Assembly (NCBI GenBank): GCA_050259615.1
Contig: JBLNAZ010000247.1
Location: 1-27,346 of the forward strand
Source: JAAXKN01 sp050259615
GTDB taxonomy: Bacteria > Bacteroidota > Ignavibacteria > Ignavibacteriales > SURF-24
Direction of reading: 5' to 3'
DNA length: 27,346 nucleotides
In this document: positions 16,204 to 23,968 of the stretch, one piece after another
How the letters are laid out: every line of letters begins with the position of its first letter
How positions within the stretch are numbered: the first letter of the stretch is position 1
Program-made: the position numbers and the translations under genes
Notes under the pieces: model-generated
The model's database searches: none
Told to the model about the DNA's origin: nothing
Seen by the model: the letters and a program-made list of their open reading frames with translations, nothing else

Positions 16204-17055
16204 TTACGGATTATCAGTGCTGAAAGTATCGCCGCCTTCCAGAGTGCCGCTCTGATATCCTTTATAGAACCATTTTTTCCTTTGCTCTGACGTCCCGTGC
16301 GTAAAACTCTCGGGCACAACATATCCCTGGCTCTGCTTCTGTATATTATCATCGCCTACGGCAGAAGCAGCTCTTAAGGCTTCATCTATATCGCCCTGTT
16401 CAACTATCTGTTTCGTCCTGTCGGCATAATGAGCCCAGACGCCAGCAAAATAATCTGCCTGAAGCTCAAGCCTTACGGAATATTTATTATATTCCTCATC
16501 GCTTAATCTGGACCTCAAAGATGCAACTTTCTCCGATATACCTAATAGATTCTGAACATGATGGCCTACTTCGTGGGCAATAACGTAGGCCATTGCAAAA
16601 TCTCCGGGCGCATGGAAGCGTTTCTGCAGCTCATCATAAAAGCTTAAATCGAGATATAGTTTTTCATCACCCGGGCAGTAGAACGGGCCCACTGCGGCGC
16701 TTGAAAATCCGCAGGCCGACTGAACGCTGTTTGTATAGAGTACCAGCTTCGGATCGCGGTAGTTAGATCCTTTTTCCTGGAATAATTTTGTCCATGCGTC
16801 TTCAGTTTCTGCCAGCACAACCGACACGAACTGTTTATGCTCACTTTCCTCTGCGCTTTCCTGGTAATTTGTTGTTGTCTGCTCTCCGCCTCCGGGGGAC
16901 AGTATATTAAAAATTTCACCCGGATTGCCGCCCAGAAGCCATATTATAAGAGCAATTACAAGTGTACCTATGCCGCCTCCGATAAATCTTCTTGAAGTGC
17001 CGCCGCCGCGCCTGTCCTCAACGTTTGAACTTTGTCTTAAGCCCCGCCACCGCAT
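16204..17055 (-). CDS. Neutral zinc metallopeptidase, YpfJ/KPN_02809 family
   Basis: The 283-residue product starts MRWRGLRQSSNVEDRRGG, the characteristic opening of this family, followed by one membrane helix (about 25-42) and a periplasmic domain. The zinc-binding motif is HEVGHHVQ (161-168), with a likely third ligand in the RLELQADYFAGVW segment (about 195-207). Paired cysteines at 115 and 127 in CGFSSAAVGPFYC fit the conserved family pattern and an oxidising location. AGGAG lies 7 nt before the ATG. The natural substrate of the family is not known. It converges on the ClC gene with only 67 nt between them and appears to be a single-gene unit. Confidence 0.94.
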   Translation of the reverse strand: MRWRGLRQSSNVEDRRGGGTSRRFIGGGIGTLVIALIIWLLGGNPGEIFNILSPGGGEQTTTNYQESAEESEHKQFVSVVLAETEDAWTKLFQEKGSNYRDPKLVLYTNSVQSACGFSSAAVGPFYCPGDEKLYLDLSFYDELQKRFHAPGDFAMAYVIAHEVGHHVQNLLGISEKVASLRSRLSDEEYNKYSVRLELQADYFAGVWAHYADRTKQIVEQGDIDEALRAASAVGDDNIQKQSQGYVVPESFTHGTSEQRKKWFYKGYQSGTLEGGDTFSTDNP

Positions 17056-17395
17056 ATTTCTTCTCCTGTTGTAAATAAGCTAAGTGCTGCAAAAATTAAG
17101 TGTGCCTAATTAAATATTATAAATATTTATCCGGGCAGGAATGCTCCTTTAATTTGTACCCTGGAGTGATTGTACCTTCAGGAATTAAATCAGTGAAGAG
17201 CAGTTAAATTCTCATAACTGTGGAGACGAATTTAAAAATGACGAGAGCACGCTTGTTGAGAGCGGACTTAACGGCCTGTGAACAGGACTAATGTTTGGAA
17301 TTAACTTCTGACACAGGCATCCTATAAAGAAAAATTAGCAATAAAAGCTCAAGCAGGTTTACTTGTTTGAGCTCTATCTTTCTACATGCAGAATC
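17056..17395. other. Intergenic region without a gene
   Basis: These 340 bases separate the metallopeptidase start from the 3' end of the Asp-box gene. They contain the metallopeptidase promoter region and the terminator at 17346-17373. I see no RNA gene, repeat or convincing small reading frame. Confidence 0.6.
17341..17373 (-). terminator. Rho-independent terminator after the secreted beta-propeller genes
   Basis: AGCTCAAGCAG at 17346-17356 pairs with CTTGTTTGAGCT at 17362-17373 (11 pairs including two G-T). On the minus strand the hairpin is followed by TTTTAT and lies 22 nt after the stop of the Asp-box gene, marking the end of the kelch/Asp-box transcript. Confidence 0.7.
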
Positions 17396-19630
17396 TCAAC
17401 GGAGCAGCATCATTTTTCTTATATTAATGGTACTTCCAGCCCTCAGTTCATAGAAGTAAATTCCGCTTGAAACGTTTTCTGCTTTCCACGTAACATTATG
17501 AATGCCTTCTGCTTTTACTTCATTGACAAGCGTTGCAACTTCACGCCCCAAAAGATCAAATATTTTAAGTGTTACATGTTGAGGGTAGGGAAGAGTAAAC
17601 TTTATTGTAGTAGACGGGTTGAATGGATTAGGGTAGTTCTGTTCAAGAGAAAACTTCAAGGGTACGTCAGGCGGGCTTTGCACACCTGATTCCATTCCGG
17701 ATAATGGAAGTCGCCAGACTCCATGGCCGAAAATCCCAAGGAATAAATGTGTATTGCTGGAAGCAAGACACATCAATGTTATAGTCACCGGTTGTTCCTG
17801 CTTAATAATGAACTCCGGCAGCCCCTGACTGATTTCTTTCCAGTTTAATCCATTGTCAGCCGTAAAGTAAACGCCGTTCTGGCTCAAGGCAAAGAGATTT
17901 GATTTATTTACAGCAAAAGAATGTGGGTAAATTACTTCCGGAAATATTGGAATAATATTATTCCAGCTAGTCCCATTGTCAGTGGAAAGGAAAATTCCAT
18001 TATCTGTTCCTGCAATAATATTTGTTTCTATTATTGCAATATCCCTCACCGAGAAATTTTCAGGTAACCCCTGGCTTAACTTTACCCAGTTTTCCCCATT
18101 ATCAGATGAACGGAACAGGCCTCCGTATCTTTGATAATTTCCATCATATTTGTACGACCAGAATCCAATTAAAATGTATGGTCCCGTTTGAGCAATTGCA
18201 CTTGTATGGTTTTCCTCAGATATCGGCAGGCCTGAGTTTACCTCTATCCAGCTTTTACCTATATCTGCAGATCGGAATAATCCTTTGACGGTCCCGGCAA
18301 AGATGTTCATTATGCCTGTTGCGTCAGATGAAGCGAATACATTATTATCATAGCTGCCGGCAGGTAAACTGGAACCTATATCGCTCCAGCTGTCACCATA
18401 GTCGTATGAAATAAACAGTCCGCTGTCGGTTCTGGCAAATATTTCCCCGTTATTATAGGCAACTGAGTTAATTGCTGAGTTTGGTGGCAGGCCTGAATCG
18501 GCTTTTGTCCAGCTTTCGCCATTATCAGTTGATCTTGAAATCCGTGTTCCAGAAACTCCGGCAAAGAGCCTGGTAAAACCTGCCTTATCCTCATAAACTG
18601 CCAGTGTATGAATATAGGAATTCTTAATGCCCTGATTAACCTCAGTCCAGCTTTCACCCATGTTAGTGGAGAGAAACATGCCTCTGTCCAAATTATCTCC
18701 CGCAAAAAGGTTTTTTATCGATGGATCACCGGAACTCTGGAAAGCAAATGCCCCGATATTAATGCCTTTAAGCCCTGCATGTTGCCAGCTTGTGCCATTG
18801 TTGGTGGATTTGTAAACTCCATTATCTGTTCCGGCGAAGAGATTCTTTCCGGCTGCAGTTAGGCAGTTTACCCATTTGTTCGCCAGACCGGAGTTGGATG
18901 TAGTCCAGCTTTCACCATTGTCTTTAGAAATGAACACACCTGCATAATGAGTACAGGCAAAGAGAGTTGTACTGTCCGTGCCAGGAATAATTCTCCACAT
19001 CGGTATAATGTTTCCATAAGAATCTTTCGGACTGGATACGGTCGGCTTCCAGCTCTTGCCGTTATCGCTTGAAATATATAGCCTATCTTCATAGGTACAG
19101 ACGAAGATTCTTGATCCTATGACACAAATTGAAGAGAGTTCAGGCTTAAAGCTTGTATCGGGCTGCTCCCAGCTCTTGCCAAGATCTTTTGAAAGAAATA
19201 TTCCGTTGTAAAGCGTTCCAACTAATACATTCGTTCCGCCTGAATCATTTGAATAAACAGCCAGCGATTTCATCCAATTCAGCCCCGGGATTTGGGGACC
19301 GATATTGGTCCAGCTTTCAGCATTATCCCTGGAATAAAAGACTCCTGAAGCACACAACGCAAATATATAGCTGCCGTCTGCTGTAATTGTAATGTCTACT
19401 GCCATTTGATTTTCAAGACCTGAGCCAAGCTGCCTCCAGTATTTCCCGCTGTTTGTTGAAAGTAATACACTTCCTCCATAACACCCTATACGTGACACTG
19501 CAAATATGCTGCTGTCATGGGCTGCAATTGCATTGATAGCTCCTCCGAAAGGTCCGTTGCACTGCACCCACTGAGCATGGATCTGTAATGCCAGGACCAT
19601 AATAAATAATAACGATAATATTTTCTTCAT
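17396..19630 (-). CDS. Secreted Asp-box/BNR beta-propeller protein with type IX sorting domain
   Basis: The start at 19630 (MKKILSLLFIMVLALQIHAQ, a clean signal peptide) is preceded by AAGGAGG at 8 nt; an in-frame ATG 57 nt upstream has no such site. The 744-residue product contains 13 copies of an Asp-box-like motif (pattern SxDxGxSW, e.g. ISSDNGKSW, RSTDNGESW, LSTDNGTSW) spaced about 40-65 residues apart over the first ~620 residues, as in sialidase/YCF48/sortilin-like propellers. The C-terminal ~80 residues, beginning NYPNPFNPSTTIKF and including FDLLGREVATLVNE and SSGIYFYELRAG, form a type A sorting domain for the type IX secretion system. No catalytic residues are recognised. It is probably a surface or released binding protein, cotranscribed with the kelch gene 73 nt upstream. 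Confidence 0.9.
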   Translation of the reverse strand: MKKILSLLFIMVLALQIHAQWVQCNGPFGGAINAIAAHDSSIFAVSRIGCYGGSVLLSTNSGKYWRQLGSGLENQMAVDITITADGSYIFALCASGVFYSRDNAESWTNIGPQIPGLNWMKSLAVYSNDSGGTNVLVGTLYNGIFLSKDLGKSWEQPDTSFKPELSSICVIGSRIFVCTYEDRLYISSDNGKSWKPTVSSPKDSYGNIIPMWRIIPGTDSTTLFACTHYAGVFISKDNGESWTTSNSGLANKWVNCLTAAGKNLFAGTDNGVYKSTNNGTSWQHAGLKGINIGAFAFQSSGDPSIKNLFAGDNLDRGMFLSTNMGESWTEVNQGIKNSYIHTLAVYEDKAGFTRLFAGVSGTRISRSTDNGESWTKADSGLPPNSAINSVAYNNGEIFARTDSGLFISYDYGDSWSDIGSSLPAGSYDNNVFASSDATGIMNIFAGTVKGLFRSADIGKSWIEVNSGLPISEENHTSAIAQTGPYILIGFWSYKYDGNYQRYGGLFRSSDNGENWVKLSQGLPENFSVRDIAIIETNIIAGTDNGIFLSTDNGTSWNNIIPIFPEVIYPHSFAVNKSNLFALSQNGVYFTADNGLNWKEISQGLPEFIIKQEQPVTITLMCLASSNTHLFLGIFGHGVWRLPLSGMESGVQSPPDVPLKFSLEQNYPNPFNPSTTIKFTLPYPQHVTLKIFDLLGREVATLVNEVKAEGIHNVTWKAENVSSGIYFYELRAGSTINIRKMMLLR

Positions 19631-19638
19631 TTTATCTG

Positions 19639-19645
19639 CCTCCTT
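19639..19645 (-). promoter_or_regulatory. Ribosome binding site fixing the Asp-box protein start
   Basis: AAGGAGG on the minus strand, 8 nt before the ATG at 19630, places translation start immediately before the signal peptide. Confidence 0.75.
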
Positions 19646-19703
19646 TTCAAAATGAGTCCTCGGGGCCGGGATAAGTCCTGACCCCAAAGACCCGGGAAAG
19701 AAT

Positions 19704-22199
19704 CTACCGTATAAGCATCATTTTCCTTTTCTCAACAAAGCTTCCGGCCCTCAGTTCATAGAAGTATACTCCGCTGGAGAGGTTGTCGGCTTTCCAGACT
19801 GCATTGTGGAGACCTTCGGGCTTCTCCTCATTGACCAGCGTAGCAACCTCACGCCCGAGCAAATCAAATACCTTCAGCGTAACGTGCAACGGGTAGGGGA
19901 TTGAGAAGCTGATAACTGTCGAAGGGTTGAATGGATTAGGATAGTTCTGACAAAGAGTGAATTCATCGGGCAATACAGATGACTTTGCCAGACCTGAAGC
20001 TGAAGGACCAAGCATGCTCTCACAGGCGCCAAGATCCGGGCTCGTTCCGGCAGGACTGGGTCTTGGGTTGCCCATTATGCAGAACTCTGGCGCATGGTAC
20101 CATATTCCATCAATTTTAACCGAATTGGTTCCTGCTCCAATGCAGGGCGAATTAGGTAATAGAGTGTAATTGCCGGAACCTTCATTGTAAAACAACGGCT
20201 CCCTGTCAATATTGTTTGCATAAGTTCCCGTTAAGCGTGTCCCCATAAAGGCTTCTTTTCCTCCTTGTATATTATTATAGTAGAATACTGGATTTGCTGA
20301 ATTTAAGTATACCTGGGACCCGACTTCTCCAGTGTTTCCGTAAATAATATTATTTAGAACTAACGCATTGGCATTATTCATCGAATAAAGGCCCCCGCCC
20401 CTGCTGCTTTTATTTCCTGTAATTGTATTGTTGATGATTACTGGAATAGCACCTTCACCAAAGCTTATAGCTCCTCCTTCATAAGCCTGGTTGCCTGTTA
20501 TAATATTGTTCGTTATCAGAGCCTTTGAAGCACTAAAAACTAATATGCCGCCTCCGGCTCCGCCTGCTGTAGTTGTGTTATTAGAAATTATATTGCCTGT
20601 AATAACAGGCTGATTATCAGGAGTATATGCGGTAAGTATGCCTCCGCCATACTGGCTAGTATTATTCGATATGGTATTGTAAGAAATAACTGCTTTTGAG
20701 GTATATGCACATACAATGGCCCCGGCAGAAGCCCCATTGTTGTTTATAAATGTGCTTTTTGTAATTACTGGTGATGCATTAAATATTGCAACTCCGGGTC
20801 CTCCGGTTGTACTCACGTCTCCTGCCGCAACGTTGTAGGCAAACAGACAGTTTGATATTAGTACTTTGTCAAAGCCGGTTATCAGAATTGCTCCGCCGCT
20901 CCTGTCAAGGCTTGTACCATATCCTGTGTTTGCTTTACCATACTTAAATGTGCAGTAAATGAACCTGGAAGTGTCGCTTGAATCAGGAGTATTAATGAAT
21001 CTTATTCCATGCCAGCCGGCCAGCTTATTCTCAGCAGTAAACCTTATCGGATTGCTTGTGGTGCCGACTGCCAGAAGCCTGCCCTGAACGTTCATCTTAA
21101 AATGACCCATGAATATAACTTCCACGCCGGGCTCAATTGTCAGCGTCGAATCTATGGGGATTGTTATTTCACCCAAAATGTGGTATGGTGATTTTGCCAA
21201 TGTCCACCTTCCGCTTACATTTCCTAATGATATTTCAGTACACAATAAAGGATTATATTCCCAGGTATCGGAAATCCCGTGTACCCAGTCATAACTGCCG
21301 GTAATTACATATATCTTATCGTTGACAACGGCACCTGCAAAAAATAAATCCGTAAGCGGCATATTAGCCTTAGTATCCCAGGTATCCTTTGCAGGATCAT
21401 AGATATCCACAGTAGAAAGAGAGCTGTTATCATTCTGGCTTCCTCCAACAGCATAGATTTTTCCATTAACTGAATAGGTCTCAAGCCCGTACCTTGCTGT
21501 CGGCATGTCAGCTTTTTTAGTCCATGTATCGGTCTTTGGATCATAGACGAGTAAAGTATTATAGGTTGTTGTGTGCATTCCTCCGCCAATTACATAAATA
21601 AGTCCGTTGTATTCAGTTACAGAAACAGCTCCGCCTGAAGAGGGCATGGGTGTTTTTGGGGTCCATGTATTTGTCTTCGGATCATAGGCTTCACAGTTGC
21701 GTTCATAAAAATTACCGCCTATGTTATAGATGATCCCGTCAACTACAGCTGCACCTGCTCCTATCCTTGGGCTCAGCATGTCTGCCTTTTTAGTCCATGT
21801 GTCGGTTTTAGGGTCATAAGCTTCAACTATTTTTGTTGCAGCAGAAGAACCTCCTCCCATTGCATAAATAGTGTCATTTACTACGGCAGTTGAAAGAAAG
21901 CTTCTTGCTGTTGGAATTGGCATCCTTTGAGTCCATGTGTTTGCCGCAGGATCATAAACCTGGTTTAATGACACATCCTTGGATGGGGACTCAGTCATTC
22001 CTCCCATAACATAAATCTTATTATCAACTACTGCCGCAGAAGATCCGCCGATAGGTGTAGTTATTGGAGCTTTTTTTGTCCAGGCCCCATACTGCGCTAT
22101 TGCACTTGTGGAAATTAAGATCAGGGAAATTATTACTAAGAAAAACTTCCCGGAATTATTTTGCTTTCCCGATGAACGGGATCTGGGTAAAAGTGACAT
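19704..22199 (-). CDS. Secreted Kelch-propeller plus parallel beta-helix protein with type IX sorting domain
   Basis: The 831-residue product has a signal peptide (hydrophobic core about residues 19-34, cleavage near AIAQ). Six Kelch repeats follow at about 40-325, each with a GG pair and a downstream YDPxxxTW element (e.g. YDPKTDTWTKKADM), enough for a six-bladed propeller. Residues about 335-725 form a right-handed parallel beta-helix with many NNTITGN-like turns (pectin-lyase-type fold, no recognisable lyase active site). The last ~80 residues are a type A type IX sorting domain (NYPNPFNPSTVISF, FDLLGREVATLVNE, SSGVYFYELRAG) almost the same as in the next gene. AGGAGG lies 5 nt from the ATG. 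A sigma-54-like element lies about 120 nt upstream. Likely surface-exposed; ligand unknown. Confidence 0.92.
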   Translation of the reverse strand: MSLLPRSRSSGKQNNSGKFFLVIISLILISTSAIAQYGAWTKKAPITTPIGGSSAAVVDNKIYVMGGMTESPSKDVSLNQVYDPAANTWTQRMPIPTARSFLSTAVVNDTIYAMGGGSSAATKIVEAYDPKTDTWTKKADMLSPRIGAGAAVVDGIIYNIGGNFYERNCEAYDPKTNTWTPKTPMPSSGGAVSVTEYNGLIYVIGGGMHTTTYNTLLVYDPKTDTWTKKADMPTARYGLETYSVNGKIYAVGGSQNDNSSLSTVDIYDPAKDTWDTKANMPLTDLFFAGAVVNDKIYVITGSYDWVHGISDTWEYNPLLCTEISLGNVSGRWTLAKSPYHILGEITIPIDSTLTIEPGVEVIFMGHFKMNVQGRLLAVGTTSNPIRFTAENKLAGWHGIRFINTPDSSDTSRFIYCTFKYGKANTGYGTSLDRSGGAILITGFDKVLISNCLFAYNVAAGDVSTTGGPGVAIFNASPVITKSTFINNNGASAGAIVCAYTSKAVISYNTISNNTSQYGGGILTAYTPDNQPVITGNIISNNTTTAGGAGGGILVFSASKALITNNIITGNQAYEGGAISFGEGAIPVIINNTITGNKSSRGGGLYSMNNANALVLNNIIYGNTGEVGSQVYLNSANPVFYYNNIQGGKEAFMGTRLTGTYANNIDREPLFYNEGSGNYTLLPNSPCIGAGTNSVKIDGIWYHAPEFCIMGNPRPSPAGTSPDLGACESMLGPSASGLAKSSVLPDEFTLCQNYPNPFNPSTVISFSIPYPLHVTLKVFDLLGREVATLVNEEKPEGLHNAVWKADNLSSGVYFYELRAGSFVEKRKMMLIR

Positions 22200-22318
22200 A
22201 ACTGCCTCCTGAAGTTTTAGATTGTTGTTAAATCCGGTCGCATTTGAAGTTTAAAGGGAAGCGGCTGTGTGCGCTGATTTGATTAAGTTTGGTTCTTTTA
22301 TCTTACTATGTCACTTAC

Positions 22319-22333
22319 CCAAAAAGAGTGCCA
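22319..22333 (-). promoter_or_regulatory. Sigma-54-like (-24/-12) promoter upstream of the kelch gene
   Basis: The minus strand reads TGGCACTCTTTTTGG. The -24 half (TGGCAC) is exact and the GG-N10 spacing is right, but the -12 dinucleotide is GG instead of GC. Transcription would start near 22308, leaving a leader of about 108 nt before the kelch ATG. The gene just upstream encodes a sigma-54 activator, which strengthens the call. Confidence 0.5.
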
Positions 22334-22405
22334 CAAATGAAAAGATAAAATGTTTTGTTTTTAGAATATTTATAGGTTTTTTAATTAGAAATGCATATCA
22401 AAAAG

Positions 22406-22423
22406 TTCGTCAATTTTGGCGAA
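22406..22423. promoter_or_regulatory. Imperfect palindrome, candidate activator (UAS) site
   Basis: TTCGTCAATTTTGGCGAA has 8-bp arms with one mismatch around a 2-bp centre. Its centre lies about 83 nt upstream of the -24 GG, i.e. near -107, the usual distance for Fis-type activator sites of sigma-54 promoters. It sits 18 nt past the stop of the activator gene. Confidence 0.4.
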
Positions 22424-22440
22424 ATGGAAAAGGGGGAGAA

Positions 22441-23967
22441 TTAACCCGGCTTTTCAATTTTTAATTTATCCATTTTGTAGCGCATTGAATGCTCTGATAT
22501 CTTCAGCAGGGAAGCAGCTTTCGACTGGTTCCAGCCGCATTTATTCAATGCTGCCCTTATGAGCTCTTCTTCGCAGGCCTCAAGGCTTTCACTTAAGGAT
22601 TTTTCCAGCGGAATATTCTTGTAGTCCTTTTTTGATTTCTGCAGCTCTTTCTGAAATTCCGGCGGTAAGACTTTCCTGTCGATAGACTTTTGTTTCTGCG
22701 GAGTGAGCGTTACCAGTCTCTCAATAAAGTTTTCCAGCTCCCGGATATTACCCGCCCACTTGTGCTGTTTCATAAAGTCCAGAACTTCCTCTGTCATTGT
22801 TTCTGCTACTTTATTTTGTGCACTTGAAAATTTCTTCAGGAAGTGATCAGCAAGCAGGGGAATGTCTTCAGGTCTGTTGTTTAATGAGGGAACAAAGATA
22901 GGATATACATTCAGGCGGTAGAAAAGATCCTCCCTGAACTTATTTTCCTCAACCAGTTTCTTTAATGAAACACTGGAAGCAGTTATAATACGTACGTTAA
23001 CTTTTCTTATGTTGTTGCTTCCAACAGGGCGGATCTCCTCATCCTGCAGCACCCTTAAGAGTTTGGACTGCATTTCAATAGGCAGGTTGTTTATTTCATC
23101 CATAAAGAGTGTTCCGCCGTTGGCCTCTTCAAAAAGCCCCTTACGGTCCATCGTAGCACCGGTAAATGAACCTTTCATGTGTCCGAAAAGCTCGCTTTCA
23201 ACCAGGTTTGGCTGAATTGCCCCGCAGTCAATTGCCACAAATTTTCTTTCCGATCTAAAGCTCAGCCTGTGAACAGCTCTTGCAACGAGCTCCTTGCCGG
23301 TTCCGCTTTCACCTTCCAGCAGTATTTTTACGTCGCAGCGGGCAGCAGCTTCTATAGCATGAAGAAGTTCTATGAACCTTGGGCTTTTGCCGTAAAGCCC
23401 CATCAGGGAATACTTATTTAAGAGAACTTCTTTCGGCAGTTGTGGTGTAAAATAGCGTTCAATATCCTGAGTAAAATGAAGAAACGGGGAAGTAACGGCT
23501 GAAAACATTTCCATGAGTGAAAGATCAGTTTCCGTGAATGCGGGACGGTTTTCATTATTTAACAGCAGTATGGTGCCTATTATAGTATTCTCTATTCTTA
23601 ACGGAACACATAATACCGAGCCTGCACAGGTCTTTTCAAAAATGTTTTTCCTGAAACGCGCATCCGATTTTATTCCCTGGCTCAATAATGAAGTATTATT
23701 TATCAGAACCCACCCGCAGATATTTGTATGCAGGAAATGGTTCTGTTCGTCTGGCAACTTCTTTTCGGCATAGATGGTTTTTATGGTATCCCGCGTTTTG
23801 GGATTTATCATCATAATTAAAGCTGAATCGGCATTAACAAGGCTGGATGCTTTTTCAACTGCAAGTCTCAGCACTTCCTCATACCCACCCTGGCGGCATA
23901 GCATCTCTGCCAGTTCTATTAATGCGGCCAGTTTGTCGGAATCAATATTTACTTTTCTGATGTCCAT
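22441..23967 (-). CDS. Sigma-54-dependent transcriptional activator, GAF-AAA+-Fis
   Basis: The 508-residue protein has an N-terminal GAF sensor domain (about 14-165), an AAA+ sigma-54 interaction domain (about 190-420) and a Fis-type helix-turn-helix (about 463-504, NQSKAASLLKISEHSMRYKM). AAA+ motifs are Walker A GESGTGKE (219-226), Walker B GGTLFMDEIN (284-293) and arginine region FREDLFYRLNVYPI. The sigma-54-contacting loop reads GSFTGA (266-271) instead of GAFTGA. There is no receiver domain, so it is not a classical two-component regulator; the signal would come through GAF or by interaction with, or phosphorylation by, the kinase whose gene ends 1 nt before this ATG. That tight spacing shows the two are made together. 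Its closest likely target is the promoter directly downstream. Confidence 0.95.
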   Translation of the reverse strand: MDIRKVNIDSDKLAALIELAEMLCRQGGYEEVLRLAVEKASSLVNADSALIMMINPKTRDTIKTIYAEKKLPDEQNHFLHTNICGWVLINNTSLLSQGIKSDARFRKNIFEKTCAGSVLCVPLRIENTIIGTILLLNNENRPAFTETDLSLMEMFSAVTSPFLHFTQDIERYFTPQLPKEVLLNKYSLMGLYGKSPRFIELLHAIEAAARCDVKILLEGESGTGKELVARAVHRLSFRSERKFVAIDCGAIQPNLVESELFGHMKGSFTGATMDRKGLFEEANGGTLFMDEINNLPIEMQSKLLRVLQDEEIRPVGSNNIRKVNVRIITASSVSLKKLVEENKFREDLFYRLNVYPIFVPSLNNRPEDIPLLADHFLKKFSSAQNKVAETMTEEVLDFMKQHKWAGNIRELENFIERLVTLTPQKQKSIDRKVLPPEFQKELQKSKKDYKNIPLEKSLSESLEACEEELIRAALNKCGWNQSKAASLLKISEHSMRYKMDKLKIEKPG

Positions 23968-23968
23968 A

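Noticed and set aside
17220..17300. Possible tRNA-like stretch in the intergenic region
   Set aside because: No cloverleaf could be drawn and there are no T-arm consensus bases.
19631..19687. Longer start of the Asp-box protein at 19687
   Set aside because: The signal peptide begins at the internal Met at 19630, which has an ideal RBS; the upstream residues would precede and spoil the signal peptide.
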